Below, one piece after another: positions 37,460-47,530 of a stretch of DNA of 64,000 nt. The first letter of the stretch is position 1. The number at the start of each line of letters is the position of its first letter. Origin of the DNA: DATJGR01 sp963787045 (GTDB lineage: Bacteria; Pseudomonadota; Gammaproteobacteria; Pseudomonadales; Azotimanducaceae); contig CAWBBR010000023.1 of the NCBI GenBank assembly GCA_963787045.1, forward strand, positions 124,001 to 188,000, written 5' to 3'. Made by a program: the position numbers and the translations under genes. Below the pieces are notes generated by a model. The model saw nothing but the letters and a program-made list of their open reading frames with translations, was not told the DNA's origin and did no database searches.

Positions 37460-40400
37460 ATGGGCAGCGGCTTCGTCCATCTCAAAGTTCACACCGAGTA
37501 TTCGATCGCCGACGGTCTCGTGAAGGTGCAGGACCTGGTCGATCGCGCGGTCGCGCTCGGTATGCCGGCGGTTGCCATTACCGACCGATCGAATCTGTTC
37601 GGTCTCATCAAGTTCTACGACGCGTGCCTGAACGCCGGCGTGAAGCCGATCGTCGGCGCGGATCTCACGTACTTCGACACGACTGCCGATGCGGATCCGG
37701 CCGGACGGTATCGCTGCATCGTGCTGGCGATGAACGAGACCGGCTACCGCAACGTGATCACGCTCGTCTCGAAAGCGTACCTCGACGCGGCACACCGCGG
37801 TTGCGTCGAACGCGCGTGGCTCGAGACGCATAGCGAGGGCGTCATTCTGCTGTCGGGCGGCACGCGCGGCGACGTCGGGCAGGCGTTGTTGCGGCGCGAT
37901 TCAGCCACCGCGCAAACGCACGCGGCGCATTGGAGCCGCATTTTCGGCGACCGCTACTATTTGGAACTCGAACGCACCCGTCGCGACGGTGAAGATGCGT
38001 ACTTCGCCGGTTCGATCGCGCTCGCAACCGAGCTCGACCTGGCGGTGGTCGCCACCAACGACGTGTGCTTCATCGAGCGCGACGATTTCGAAGCGCACGA
38101 GACGCGCGTCTGCATTCAGGAAGGCCGCACGCTGAACGATCCGCGTCGCGTCCGACGCTACAGCGAAGAGCAGTACTTCAAGAGCGCGGAGGAAATGGAG
38201 GCGCTGTTCGCCGACGTTCCCGAGGCGCTGGCGAACGCGGTGGAAATCGCGAAGCGCTGCAGCGTGAAGATCCAGCTCGGCACGTACTTCCTGCCGAAAT
38301 ACCCGGTTCCCGACGGGCATTGCCCTGGACGATTACCTGCGACAGATGGCGCAGGAGGGTCTCGACAGACGTTTGTCGGTGATGATCGAGCGCGGCCGGG
38401 TGCTGTCGTTGGAGCAGCGACGTGTCTACGAGCAGCGGCTCGACGTCGAGGTCGGCATCATCAGTCAGATGGGATTCTCCGGCTATTTCCTGATCGTCAT
38501 GGAGTTCGTCAACTGGGCCAAGTCGCAGAACATCCCGGTCGGACCCGGTCGCGGCTCGGGCACCGGATCGCTGGTGGCGTATGCGCTGGGCATCACCGAC
38601 CTCGACCCGCTCGCATACGATCTGTTGTTCGAACGGTTGTTGAACCCCGAACGCGTGTCGATGCCGGACTTCGACATCGACTTCTGCATGATGGGTCGCG
38701 ACGCGGTCATCGCGCACGTGGCGGAACGCTACGGTCACGAATCCGTCAGCCAGATCGCGACGTTCGGAACGATGGCCGCGAAAGCCGTGGTGCGCGACGT
38801 GGCGCGCGTGCAGGGCAAACCGTATGGGCTCGCCGACAAACTGTCGAAGCTGATTCCGTTCGAAGTGGGCATGACGCTCGAGCGGGCCGTGGCCGAAGCG
38901 CCGGAACTGCGGGACTTCATCGCCGACAACGACGAAGTCGGCGAAATCATGGACATGGCCTACAAGCTCGAAGGCATCGTGCGCAACGTCGGCAAGCACG
39001 CCGGCGGTGTCGTCATCGCGCCGTCGCGGTTGACCGACTTCGTGCCGCTCTACCTCGATGATGCGAGTGCCGGCGTGGTATCGCAGTTCGACAAAGACGA
39101 CGTCGAACGCGCGGGCCTGGTGAAGTTCGACTTCCTCGGCTTGAAGACGCTGACGATCATCGACTGGACCGTCGCGGCCATCAACGAAGTGCGCGCCGAC
39201 GGAGCGCCGGAACTCGACATCACGCAGCTTCCGCTCGACGACGGCCGCGTCTTCGATCTGCTCAAGCGAGCGGAGACGACGGCCGTGTTCCAGTTCGAAT
39301 CGCGCGGCATGCGCGACTTGCTGAAACAGGCGAAACCGGACCGCTTCGAAGACATCATCGCCCTCGGCGCGTTGTTCAGACCCGGACCGATGGAGCTGAT
39401 TCCGGACTTCATCAAGCGCAAGCACGGCCAGGAGCGATTCGAGTATCCCGACCCGCGCGTGGTGCCGATCCTGTCGCCAACCTACGGGATCATGGTGTAC
39501 CAGGAGCAGGTCATGCAGATCGCTCAGGTCATCGGCGGATACAGCCTCGGCTCCGCGGACCTGCTGCGTCGCGCGATGGGCAAGAAGAAGCCCGAAGAGA
39601 TGGCGCGCCAACGCGACATCTTCAAAGCCGGAGCGCTGAAGAACGGCGTATCCGAAGCGAAAGCCGATCAGCTGTTCGACCTGATGGAGAAGTTCGCCGG
39701 ATACGGCTTCAACAAGTCGCACTCGGCGGCATACGCACTCGTCAGCTACAGAACGGCGTGGCTGAAGTCGCATCATCCCGATCAGTTCATGGCGGCGGTG
39801 TTGTCTGCCGACATGCAGCACACCGACAAGATCGTGACGCTGGTCGACGAGGTGCGGCGCTCCGATCTGTCGCTCGACCCGCCTGACATCAACCTCAGCC
39901 GCTTCCGCTTCTCGGTGCGCGAAGGACGCATCCTGTACGGCCTCGGCGCGATCCGCGGCATTGGTGAGGGCACCGTGATCGCGATCTGCGAGAGCCGCGA
40001 GCAACAAGGAGCGTTCGTCGATCTGTACGATTTCTGTCGCCGCATCGATTCGAAGAAAGCGAACCGCCGTGCGGTAGAGGCGTTGATTCGCGCCGGCGCG
40101 ATGGATGGATTCGCGCGCAACGGTGAAGATCTCGACGCGGTGCGCGGGCGGCTGATCGTAGAAGTCGATAGTGCGATGCAAGGCGCGGAACAGGTGGCGC
40201 GCAACGCCGAAAGCGGCATCGGCGATCTGTTCGGCGGCCCGTTCGGGGACCCGTTCGCCGAACACGACGCGGTTCCGATCGTGGTGCCGGCGGCAGCCGT
40301 TGCGCGACCATTGACCCGTCGCGAGCGACTCGACGCCGAAAAAGAAGCGCTCGGCCTCTATCTCACCGGACATCCGCTCGACGACTATCTCGACGAGATC

Positions 40401-40967
40401 CGCGAGTTCTGTCCGAATCGGGTCGCCGATCTGAAAGTGGAGCGCGGCGTCCAGGTCGTGGCGGGGCTGGTCGTTTCCTCGCGCACGATGCGCAGCCGAC
40501 GCGGCGAAACGCTGGCATTCACGGTGCTCGACGATCGCAGCGGCCGGATCGAACTGTCGGTATTCGCGGACGTCTACGAGCAGCACAAAGCGAAGATCTT
40601 CAAAGACGCGGTGCTGGTGGTCGAAGGCGAAGTCCAACCGGATGACTACAGCGGCGCGTTGAAGATGCGGGTGTCGCAGATCCACACGATGAACGATGCG
40701 CGGCGCCGTTTTGCCGATTGTCTGCAGATCGAAGTATCCGGTATCGGGATGTCGAGCGACCTGGCGCGGCGTCTCAAAACGCTGCTGGAGCCGCACCGTC
40801 ACGACGGCTGCCCTGTGGCGATCGCTTACCGCTCCAATCGCGCCGAGGGGCGGCTCGTATTAGGGGCCGACTGGCACGTCACACCGTGTGACGAGCTGCT
40901 GCAATCGCTGCGGAACGAGTTCGGCGCGGGACAGGTCGGCCTGCACTATCGCCGCTCTGCGGCGTGA
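37460..40967 (+). CDS. dnaE: DNA polymerase III alpha subunit, frameshifted
   Basis: DnaE is the replicative polymerase. The N-terminal PHP domain (FVHLKVHTEYSIADGLVKV) is followed, after a +1 shift near 38312, by the polymerase core. Reading GACGGCATT for GACGGGCATT gives PDGIALDDYLRQM. Then come GPGRGSGTGSLVAYAL, the catalytic PDFDIDFCMMGR, VFQFESRGMRDLL, FNKSHSAAYALVSY, the helix-hairpin-helix region and an OB fold (VQVVAGLVVSSRTMRSRRG). The repaired length is 1168 residues (E. coli 1160). It overlaps tilS by 4 bases (GTGA). accA, usually next, is absent. Confidence 0.95.
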
Positions 40968-42259
40968 TCACTCCAGGATCGATCGAAGCCGCGGTTCGCG
41001 CCGCGCTAACGGATACGCTTGGCCGCGTCGTCGTCGCGTTCAGCGGTGGAATGGATTCGACCGTGTTGCTGCACGCCGTAGCCGAATTCATCGACGATCG
41101 GTCACGTGTGCTCGCATTGCACATCGATCATGGCCTGAACGTCCGTTCGCACGAATGGCAACGCCATTGCGAAATAGTCAGCGGCCGACTCGGCGTCGGC
41201 TACGACTACAGGCGTGTGTCGATCGGATCTGACGGCGGTACCGAGGCGGCGGCGCGAAGAGCGCGTTACGACGCGTTCCGCGACTTCCTGGGGCGAGGCG
41301 ATGCGTTGTGGCTCGCGCACCATCGCGACGATCAGGCCGAAACGCTGTTGTGGAAGCTGATGCGCGGCGGCGGCGTCGCCGCGCTCGCCGGCATGCCCGA
41401 GTCGCGCCGCCTCGGCGCCGGCTATCTGAGGCGTCCGCTGCTCGGCGTACCGCGCCTCGATATCGCGGCGTGGGCAACCGCGCGTGGCCTGACGTGGATC
41501 GACGACGACAGCAACGCCGATGCGCGTTTCGACCGCAACTTCATCCGCCACGAAGTGCTGCCGGTGCTTCAGACGAAGTGGCCGGACGCGGCTTCCAGGC
41601 TGCAGCACGCGGCGCGGCGATTCGCCGACGAAGCGGTGCTCGTGCGCGGCGCGCTCGATCGACGCCTCGAGGAACTGGACGCAGACGGCACCCGGATTCC
41701 GGCGATCGTCGCCGACGATCCACAGGCGCTGCCGCTGCTGCGGCGTTGGCTCGAATCGAGCGGCATCGGCGGCGTCCGTGAACGCGTGCTGATGGAGATC
41801 GTGCGCCAGGCCGGTGGTGCGATGGATCGGCTGCCGCAAGTGCAGGTCGCGGCGGGACACAGCGTGCGGCGCTTCGCGCGCCACCTTTATCTGGTGACCG
41901 AGGCGCAGACGCGGTTCGATACGGCGAACTGGAGCCTGGGCGAAGCGTTGATGACACCGGCTGGTCGGCTCGTGGCGGAGCGCGGCGCGGGGACCGGTCT
42001 GCGTTCCGATGTTGCGCAGGTGCAGGTGCGCGCCCGTTGTGGGGGAGAGCGGCTGCGGCCGATGCATCGCGGCGGATCGCGGACCGTCAAACAACTGCTC
42101 CACGACGCGCACGTTCCGCCGTGGCTGCGCGACGGCTATCCGCTCGTCTACGTCGGCGGCGCGCTCGCGGCGGTGCCGGGCATCGCCATCGACGCGGCGT
42201 TCGCCGAAGAGGCCGATCGCGTGTGGAAGCTGAGCGTGCGTCCGGCCGGTGAGCGATAG
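40964..42259 (+). CDS. tilS: tRNA(Ile) lysidine synthetase
   Basis: TilS converts C34 to lysidine in tRNA-Ile(CAU), switching it to AUA decoding. The PP-loop VVVAFSGGMDSTVLLH is near residue 22, with LHIDHGLNVRSHEWQ, LAHHRDDQAETLLWKL, YLRRPLLGV and DDDSNADARFDRNFIRHEVLP typical of TilS; the C-terminal domain has ERLRPMHRGGSRTVKQLLHD. The 431-residue length is normal. GTG 40964 overlaps the dnaE stop. Confidence 0.95.
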   Translation: MITPGSIEAAVRAALTDTLGRVVVAFSGGMDSTVLLHAVAEFIDDRSRVLALHIDHGLNVRSHEWQRHCEIVSGRLGVGYDYRRVSIGSDGGTEAAARRARYDAFRDFLGRGDALWLAHHRDDQAETLLWKLMRGGGVAALAGMPESRRLGAGYLRRPLLGVPRLDIAAWATARGLTWIDDDSNADARFDRNFIRHEVLPVLQTKWPDAASRLQHAARRFADEAVLVRGALDRRLEELDADGTRIPAIVADDPQALPLLRRWLESSGIGGVRERVLMEIVRQAGGAMDRLPQVQVAAGHSVRRFARHLYLVTEAQTRFDTANWSLGEALMTPAGRLVAERGAGTGLRSDVAQVQVRARCGGERLRPMHRGGSRTVKQLLHDAHVPPWLRDGYPLVYVGGALAAVPGIAIDAAFAEEADRVWKLSVRPAGER

Positions 42260-42292
42260 ACACGTAAATGCGTCGCGAGACGAGCCTTTCGT

Positions 42293-42321
42293 TTGTGCTG
42301 CCTGAACCCTTTTGCTACCCT
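42293..42321 (+). promoter_or_regulatory. Possible pyrG promoter
   Basis: TTGTGC (42293-42298), 17 bases, TACCCT (42316-42321) in the 129-base tilS-pyrG gap. Both hexamers are imperfect; only the spacing is ideal. Confidence 0.3.
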
Positions 42322-42388
42322 GACTTCCCATCTTGCGCGCCTCATTCATGACTCACGTCGCGCGCGCTCACATCAAGATGGCGCATTC

Positions 42389-44053
42389 ATGACTCGCTAT
42401 ATTTTCGTGACCGGTGGTGTGGTTTCGTCCCTCGGCAAGGGCATCCTCACCGCCTCGCTAGCGGCGGTCCTCGAAGCCCGCAATCTCAAGATCAACATCG
42501 TGAAGATGGATCCGTACATCAACGTCGATCCAGGCACGATGAGTCCATTTCAGCACGGCGAGGTCTACGTCACCGCGGACGGTGCGGAGACCGACCTCGA
42601 TCTCGGCCACTACGAACGATTCCTGCGCGTGCGCATGTCGCGCAAGAACAATTTCACTACCGGCAGCATCTATGCCGAGGTGATCCGCAAGGAACGCCGC
42701 GGCGATTATCTGGGCGGTACGGTGCAGGTCATTCCGCACATTACCGACGAGATCAAGCGGCGCGTGCGCGATGCGGCAGAAGGGTTCGACATCGTCATCG
42801 TCGAAGTCGGCGGCACGGTCGGCGACATCGAATCGCAACCGTTCCTCGAAGCAATCCGGCAATTGCGCCTCGAAGTCGGCGCGTCGCGGACGTTGTTCAT
42901 CCACCTCACGCTGGTGCCGTACATCGCGACGGCCGGCGAGATCAAGACGAAGCCGACGCAGCACTCGGTGAAGGAATTGCGCTCGATCGGTCTGCAGCCC
43001 GACGTGCTGGTGTGCCGATCCGAGCGGCTGATTCCGAAGTCGTCGCGCAGCAAGATTGCCCTGTTCACCAACGTCGAAGAGCGCGCCGTCGTGCTGCTGC
43101 CCGACGCGCCGACCATCTATCAGGTGCCGGCGATGCTGCACGAGCAGAAGCTCGACGACATCGTGGTGGAGAAGTTCGGGCTCGAAGCGCCCGAGGCGAA
43201 TCTGTGGGAGTGGAACCGCGTGGTCGACGCGCAGCTGCATCCCGAACGCCGCGTGCGGATCGCGATCGTCGGCAAGTATCTCGACCTGCTCGATGCGTAC
43301 AAGTCGCTCAGCGAGGCGATCGTGCACGCCGGCATTCAGACGCGCACGAAGGTGGACATCCGTTACGTCGATGCAGAAGACATCGAGACCAACGGCACCG
43401 CCACGCTCAACGACGTCGATGCGATCCTCGTGCCGGGCGGATTCGGCCAGCGCGGCTTCGAAGGCAAGATCAAGGCGGCGCGTTATGCGCGCGAGAACGG
43501 CGTGCCGTATCTCGGCATCTGCTACGGCTTGCACGCCGCGGTGATCGACATTGCGCGCAATGTCGCCGGTCTCGACGACGCGCACTCGACGGAGATCAAT
43601 CCGAATTCGCCGTATCCGGTAATCGCGATGATCACCGAGTGGGTCGATCGCGACGGCAACCTGACGCACCGCAGCGCCGACGACGATCTCGGCGGCACGA
43701 TGCGGCTCGGCGAACAGGCGTGCAACCTGATCTCCGGTTCGCTGTCGCGCGCGATCTACGGCGAAGACGTGGTTTATGAGCGGCATCGGCATCGCTACGA
43801 AGTCAACGAGCGCTACGTCGATCTGCTGCAGGGCTATGGGCTGAAGATCGCCGGCCGCTCCGAGGACGGACTCGTCGAGATGATCGAGCTGTCGGATCAC
43901 CCCTGGTTCGTGGCGTGCCAGTTCCACCCGGAGTTCACGTCGTCGCCGCGCGATGGCCATCCATTGTTCCGCGGCTTCATCGAAGCAGCGCTTGCGTACT
44001 CCGAAGTGGATGCTTCGCTGTGCGAAACCGTGAAGGCCACCGCGACCACCTGA
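42389..44053 (+). CDS. pyrG: CTP synthase
   Basis: PyrG aminates UTP to CTP using glutamine. The synthetase domain begins at MTRYIFVTGGVVSSLGKG, so ATG 42389 is the start although the frame is open further upstream. KMDPYINVDPGTMSPFQHGEV, GGTVGDIESQPF and KTKPTQHSVKELR follow. The glutaminase domain has PYLGICYGLH with the nucleophile cysteine, and the histidine/glutamate pair in CQFHPEFTS. The length is 554 residues. The nucleophile context is GICYG where GICLG is commoner. Confidence 0.97.
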   Translation: MTRYIFVTGGVVSSLGKGILTASLAAVLEARNLKINIVKMDPYINVDPGTMSPFQHGEVYVTADGAETDLDLGHYERFLRVRMSRKNNFTTGSIYAEVIRKERRGDYLGGTVQVIPHITDEIKRRVRDAAEGFDIVIVEVGGTVGDIESQPFLEAIRQLRLEVGASRTLFIHLTLVPYIATAGEIKTKPTQHSVKELRSIGLQPDVLVCRSERLIPKSSRSKIALFTNVEERAVVLLPDAPTIYQVPAMLHEQKLDDIVVEKFGLEAPEANLWEWNRVVDAQLHPERRVRIAIVGKYLDLLDAYKSLSEAIVHAGIQTRTKVDIRYVDAEDIETNGTATLNDVDAILVPGGFGQRGFEGKIKAARYARENGVPYLGICYGLHAAVIDIARNVAGLDDAHSTEINPNSPYPVIAMITEWVDRDGNLTHRSADDDLGGTMRLGEQACNLISGSLSRAIYGEDVVYERHRHRYEVNERYVDLLQGYGLKIAGRSEDGLVEMIELSDHPWFVACQFHPEFTSSPRDGHPLFRGFIEAALAYSEVDASLCETVKATATT

Positions 44054-44068
44054 CAGACGGACGTTGTC

Positions 44069-44149
44069 ATGCAGTATTGGATTTCGATGTCGGACCCGCG
44101 GTCCGCGCGCGTGAAAGCAATCCATTTTCCCGAAGACGAGGTGGCGTAG
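44069..44149 (+). CDS. Possible 26-residue ORF between pyrG and eno
   Basis: ATG 44069 to TAG 44147-44149 encodes a 26-residue peptide, beginning MQYWISMSDPRSARV and ending HFPEDEVA. It sits where kdsA is found in many relatives and ends six bases before the eno ATG. It resembles no KdsA segment I can identify. There is no Shine-Dalgarno of note. It may be a leader peptide, a remnant, or chance. Confidence 0.2.
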   Translation: MQYWISMSDPRSARVKAIHFPEDEVA

Positions 44150-44155
44150 GCCGGT

Positions 44156-45439
44156 ATGAGCAAGATCAAACGCATCGTTGCCCGCGAGATTCTGGATTCG
44201 CGCGGCAATCCGACCATCGAAGCCGATGTGCACCTGGACGACGGCTCGATCGGCACGGCGTGCGCGCCGTCGGGCGCATCGACCGGCACGCGCGAGGCAT
44301 TGGAACTGCGCGACAACGATCGCGCGCGCTATGTCGGCAAGGGTGTGCTGAAGGCCGTGCGCGCAATCACTGACGAGATCACTCCGTCGCTCGTCGGCAT
44401 CGACGCCAGCGACCAGGAGCGCCTCGATCAGACGATGATCGATCTCGACGGAACGGCGAACAAGACACGACTCGGCGCCAACTCGATTCTCGCGGTGTCG
44501 CTGGCGGCGGCGAAAGCGGCGGCCATTGCGCGCCGCGTGCCGCTGTACGAGCACGTCAACGGGCTGTTCGGCGGCGTCGAGATGCGCATGCCAGTGCCGA
44601 TGATGAACATCATCAACGGTGGCGAGCACGCCGATAACAACGTCGACATTCAGGAGTTCATGATCCAGCCGGTGTCGATGACGCGCTTCAGCGATGCGCT
44701 GCGTTGCGGCGTCGAAGTGTTCCACTCGCTGAAAGCGGTACTGCGCGCGCGCGGACTGAACACGGCCGTCGGCGACGAAGGCGGCTTCGCGCCGGACCTG
44801 CCGTCGAACGCCGCGGCGCTCGACGTGATCACCGAGGCGATCGTCGGCGCCGGCTACCGGCCCGGTGAAGACGTGACGCTTGCGCTCGATTGCGCGGCGT
44901 CGGAGTTCTACGACGGCACCGAATACGTGCTGTCGAACGAAGGTCGATATCCCCGCACGCAGTTCACGTCGTATCTCACCTCGTTGACCGAGCGCTATCC
45001 GATCCTGTCGATCGAAGACGGCATGGACGAAGCCGACTGGACCGGCTGGAAGATGCTGACCGATGCGATAGGGCAGCGCGTGCAGCTCGTCGGCGACGAT
45101 CTGTTCGTCACGAATACGGCGATCCTGAACGACGGCATCAAGGCGCACGTCGCAAATGCGATTCTGATCAAGTTCAACCAGATCGGCAGCCTGACCGAGA
45201 CGCTCGCGGCGATCCGCATGGCGAAGCGTGCGGGTTATGCGACGGTGATCTCGCACCGTTCCGGAGAAACCGAAGACACCACGATCGCCGACCTGGCGGT
45301 GGCGACCGGAGCCGGGCAGATCAAGACGGGTTCGTTGTCGCGGTCCGATCGCGTCGCGAAGTACAACCGGCTGCTGCGAATCGAAGAGCAGCTGGGCAAT
45401 CGGGCCGTGTATCGCGGCCGTGCGGAGCTGCGAAGCTGA
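44156..45439 (+). CDS. eno: Enolase
   Basis: Enolase interconverts 2-phosphoglycerate and phosphoenolpyruvate and is also an RNA degradosome component in many gammaproteobacteria. The 427-residue protein has REILDSRGNPTIEADV, GASTGTREALELRD, GANSILAVSLAAAKAAA, MNIINGGEHADNNVDIQEF, TAVGDEGGFAPDL, LSIEDGMDEADW, LIKFNQIGSLTET and SHRSGETEDTTIADLAV. The catalytic serine loop, metal aspartate/glutamates and histidine are all present. It is followed immediately by ftsB. Confidence 0.97.
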   Translation: MSKIKRIVAREILDSRGNPTIEADVHLDDGSIGTACAPSGASTGTREALELRDNDRARYVGKGVLKAVRAITDEITPSLVGIDASDQERLDQTMIDLDGTANKTRLGANSILAVSLAAAKAAAIARRVPLYEHVNGLFGGVEMRMPVPMMNIINGGEHADNNVDIQEFMIQPVSMTRFSDALRCGVEVFHSLKAVLRARGLNTAVGDEGGFAPDLPSNAAALDVITEAIVGAGYRPGEDVTLALDCAASEFYDGTEYVLSNEGRYPRTQFTSYLTSLTERYPILSIEDGMDEADWTGWKMLTDAIGQRVQLVGDDLFVTNTAILNDGIKAHVANAILIKFNQIGSLTETLAAIRMAKRAGYATVISHRSGETEDTTIADLAVATGAGQIKTGSLSRSDRVAKYNRLLRIEEQLGNRAVYRGRAELRS

Positions 45440-45720
45440 CTATCACCGTTCGCGTTCTGCTCGTCATCGGTGCCGTCGTACTGATCGGCATGCAGGTGCG
45501 TTTGTGGTTCAGCGACGTCGGCATGCTCGCGCGCGGCGACCTCGAGGCGCGCGTGGCCGATCAGGCGCATCGCACGCATGAACTCGAGGAACGCAACCGC
45601 CGCCTCGCCGTCGAAGTGGCGGCGTTGAAGAGCGGTCCGGCCGGCGTAGAGGCGCGGGCGCGCAGCGAACTCGGCATGATCAAGAACGGCGAAACGTTCT
45701 ATCTGGTCGTCGATCCCTGA
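45436..45720 (+). CDS. ftsB: Cell division protein FtsB, non-standard start
   Basis: FtsB is a small bitopic protein that links FtsL and FtsQ in the divisome. One membrane helix (VRVLLVIGAVVLIGMQVRLWF) is followed by a coiled coil (AHRTHELEERNRRLAVEVAALK) and the family ending ARSELGMIKNGETFYLVV. No ATG, GTG or TTG precedes the membrane helix in frame; the first plausible codon is CTG 45436, overlapping the eno stop as CTGA. The only ATG (45490) would cut the helix. Either CTG is used or the start is damaged. The size is about 94 residues. ispD and ispF, its usual neighbours, are missing. Confidence 0.85.
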   Translation: MTITVRVLLVIGAVVLIGMQVRLWFSDVGMLARGDLEARVADQAHRTHELEERNRRLAVEVAALKSGPAGVEARARSELGMIKNGETFYLVVDP

Positions 45721-45722
45721 TC

Positions 45723-46684
45723 GTGGATCCCATTGTCCCGCCGCTCGCCTACACGCCGCTGCCGGTCGAAGGTGTGATCCGCAGCTGCCCCGACGATTTC
45801 ATCGTCGACGAGCGCGCCGCTGTCGAGCCTACCCACGACGGCGAGCATCTGCTGTTGCGGATCGAGAAACGCGGCCTGAACACCAATGACGTAGCGACCG
45901 AGCTTGCCCGCCTCTATGACGTGCCGCCGCGAGACGTATCGTTCGCGGGCATGAAAGATCGGCACGCCGTGACGCGGCAGTGGTTCAGCGTACTGACACC
46001 GTCGGAACCGTTACCGGCGACGTCACCGGACTGGCGCGTGCTCGAAGCCGCGCGGCACCAACGCAAACTGCGGCGCGGCGAACTCGCCGGCAACGCGTTC
46101 TGCATTCGCGTGCGCGGCCTGCGCGGGACGTTCAAGAGATAGCCGAACGGGTGGCGGTTCTTCGCTGCGCGGGTGCGCCGAACTACTTTGGCGAACAGCG
46201 ATTCGGCAGAGATGCGGCCAACGTCGCGCGGGCGAGGGCCTGGGTTTGCCATCGACCTCGCGCGGTGGTGCCGCCGTTCCAGAAAGGCCTGCACCTGTCG
46301 ACGGCGCGTGCCTTACTGTTCAACGCGGTGCTTGCGCAGCGCGTGGCGGCCGGCAACTGGAACCGCGTGATCGACGGCGACGTAACGCTCGACGGCGCGC
46401 CAACAGGGCCGCTATGGGGCCGCGGACGCGCACCCGCGCGCGACGCGGCACTCGACATCGAAACGTCGGCACTCGTCGAATACCGCGAGTGGCTCGATCC
46501 GCTCGAGCATCTCGGGCTGACGCAGGAACGCCGCGGTTTCGTGTTGCGGCCGATGCAGCTCGAGGCTTCGATCGAAGGCTCGATCCTCGAACTCCGTTTC
46601 GAACTGCCGCCGGGACATTATGCGACGGCGCTGCTGCGCGAGATCGGGACATTCCGCAATTCCGCCGCGGAGATTGCCGCGTGA
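45723..46684 (+). CDS. truD: tRNA pseudouridine-13 synthase, frameshifted
   Basis: TruD makes pseudouridine 13 in tRNA-Glu. The catalytic segment FAGMKDRHAVTRQWFSV is in the first frame, starting at GTG 45723. A net -1 shift near 46127 is needed; restoring a fourth G (GGGG for GGG) gives GLRGDVQEIAERVAV, followed by GAPNYFGEQRFGRDAANV, STARALLFNAVLAQRV and the C-terminal strand LRFELPPGHYATALLREI. The repaired length is about 320 residues, a little shorter than E. coli (349). It overlaps pcm by 4 bases. surE, usual between truD and pcm, is absent. Confidence 0.9.
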
Positions 46685-47343
46685 GTCAGTTCGATCTGCG
46701 CGGCATCGGCATGACCTCGCAGCGTACGCGCGATCGGCTGGTGCAGCGATTGCGCGAGCACGGCATCGCCGACGAGCGCGTACTGTCGGTCATCGGAGAA
46801 GTGCCGCGCCATATCTTCATCGACGAAGCGCTGGCGACACGGGCTTACGAAGATACGGCATTGCCGATCGGCCACGGTCAGACCATCTCGCAACCGTTCA
46901 TCGTGGCGCTGATGACGAAGACGCTGCTGAACAAACCGCGCGAACGCGTGCTCGAGATCGGGACCGGATCGGGCTATCAGACCGCGGTGCTCGCGGCACT
47001 CGTGAAACGCGTGTTCACGGTAGAGCGGATTCAGCCGCTCATCGAACGCGCGCGCGAACGGTTCCGGGCAATGAAGTTGCGCAATGTCCGCGTGAAATAC
47101 GACGACGGCAATCTCGGCTGGCCCGATCAGGGTCCGTTCGACGGCATCATCGTCACCGCGGCGGCACGCACCGTTCCGGCGGCACTGCTCGAGCAACTCG
47201 CGGTGGGCGGCCGGTTGGTGATCCCGGTCGGCGACGACCGGACGCAGGAGCTCAAAGTCATCGACCGGACGGAAGAGGGCACCCGCGAGGAAAGCCTCGA
47301 ATACGTCCGCTTCGTACCGCTGCTGCGCGGCACCATCGACTGA
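46681..47343 (+). CDS. pcm: Protein-L-isoaspartate O-methyltransferase
   Basis: PCMT repairs isoaspartyl residues in aged proteins by SAM-dependent methylation. The 220-residue protein has EVPRHIFIDEALATRAYEDT, LPIGHGQTISQPFIVALM, the SAM motif VLEIGTGSGYQTAVLA, YDDGNLGWPDQGPFDGIIVTAA and LVIPVGD. GTG 46681 overlaps the truD stop (GTGA); the frame is open upstream but the family N-terminus starts here (GIGMTSQRTRDRLV). nlpD is missing downstream. Confidence 0.95.
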   Translation: MSQFDLRGIGMTSQRTRDRLVQRLREHGIADERVLSVIGEVPRHIFIDEALATRAYEDTALPIGHGQTISQPFIVALMTKTLLNKPRERVLEIGTGSGYQTAVLAALVKRVFTVERIQPLIERARERFRAMKLRNVRVKYDDGNLGWPDQGPFDGIIVTAAARTVPAALLEQLAVGGRLVIPVGDDRTQELKVIDRTEEGTREESLEYVRFVPLLRGTID

Positions 47344-47481
47344 CGCAACCTCGCTGACGGGCGTATCCGGTCCGAGCGGCGGGTCACCGTCCCCGGCTGA
47401 CGTTCAAGTGTCGTGACGGACTGGAAGTTCGAATAGCGACATCGCCCACGCGTCTTTCCGTTACGAGCGTTAAAGGTCGCC

Positions 47482-47495
47482 GTCGGCATGCCGAC
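47482..47495. promoter_or_regulatory. Perfect 14-base palindrome in the rpoS leader
   Basis: GTCGGCATGCCGAC is a perfect inverted repeat 36 bases before the rpoS start codon. It could be a dimeric operator or an mRNA hairpin near the ribosome binding site. The rest of the 187-base pcm-rpoS gap shows no convincing promoter. Confidence 0.4.
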
Positions 47496-47530
47496 ATAGA
47501 GCCGTAACGACCGCATTGAAGGGATTCGCA

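Noticed and set aside
461..38320. Programmed ribosomal frameshifting across many genes
   Set aside because: Sites lack a common slippery heptamer or downstream structure, occur at arbitrary points in domains, and are mostly repaired by shortening a base doublet.
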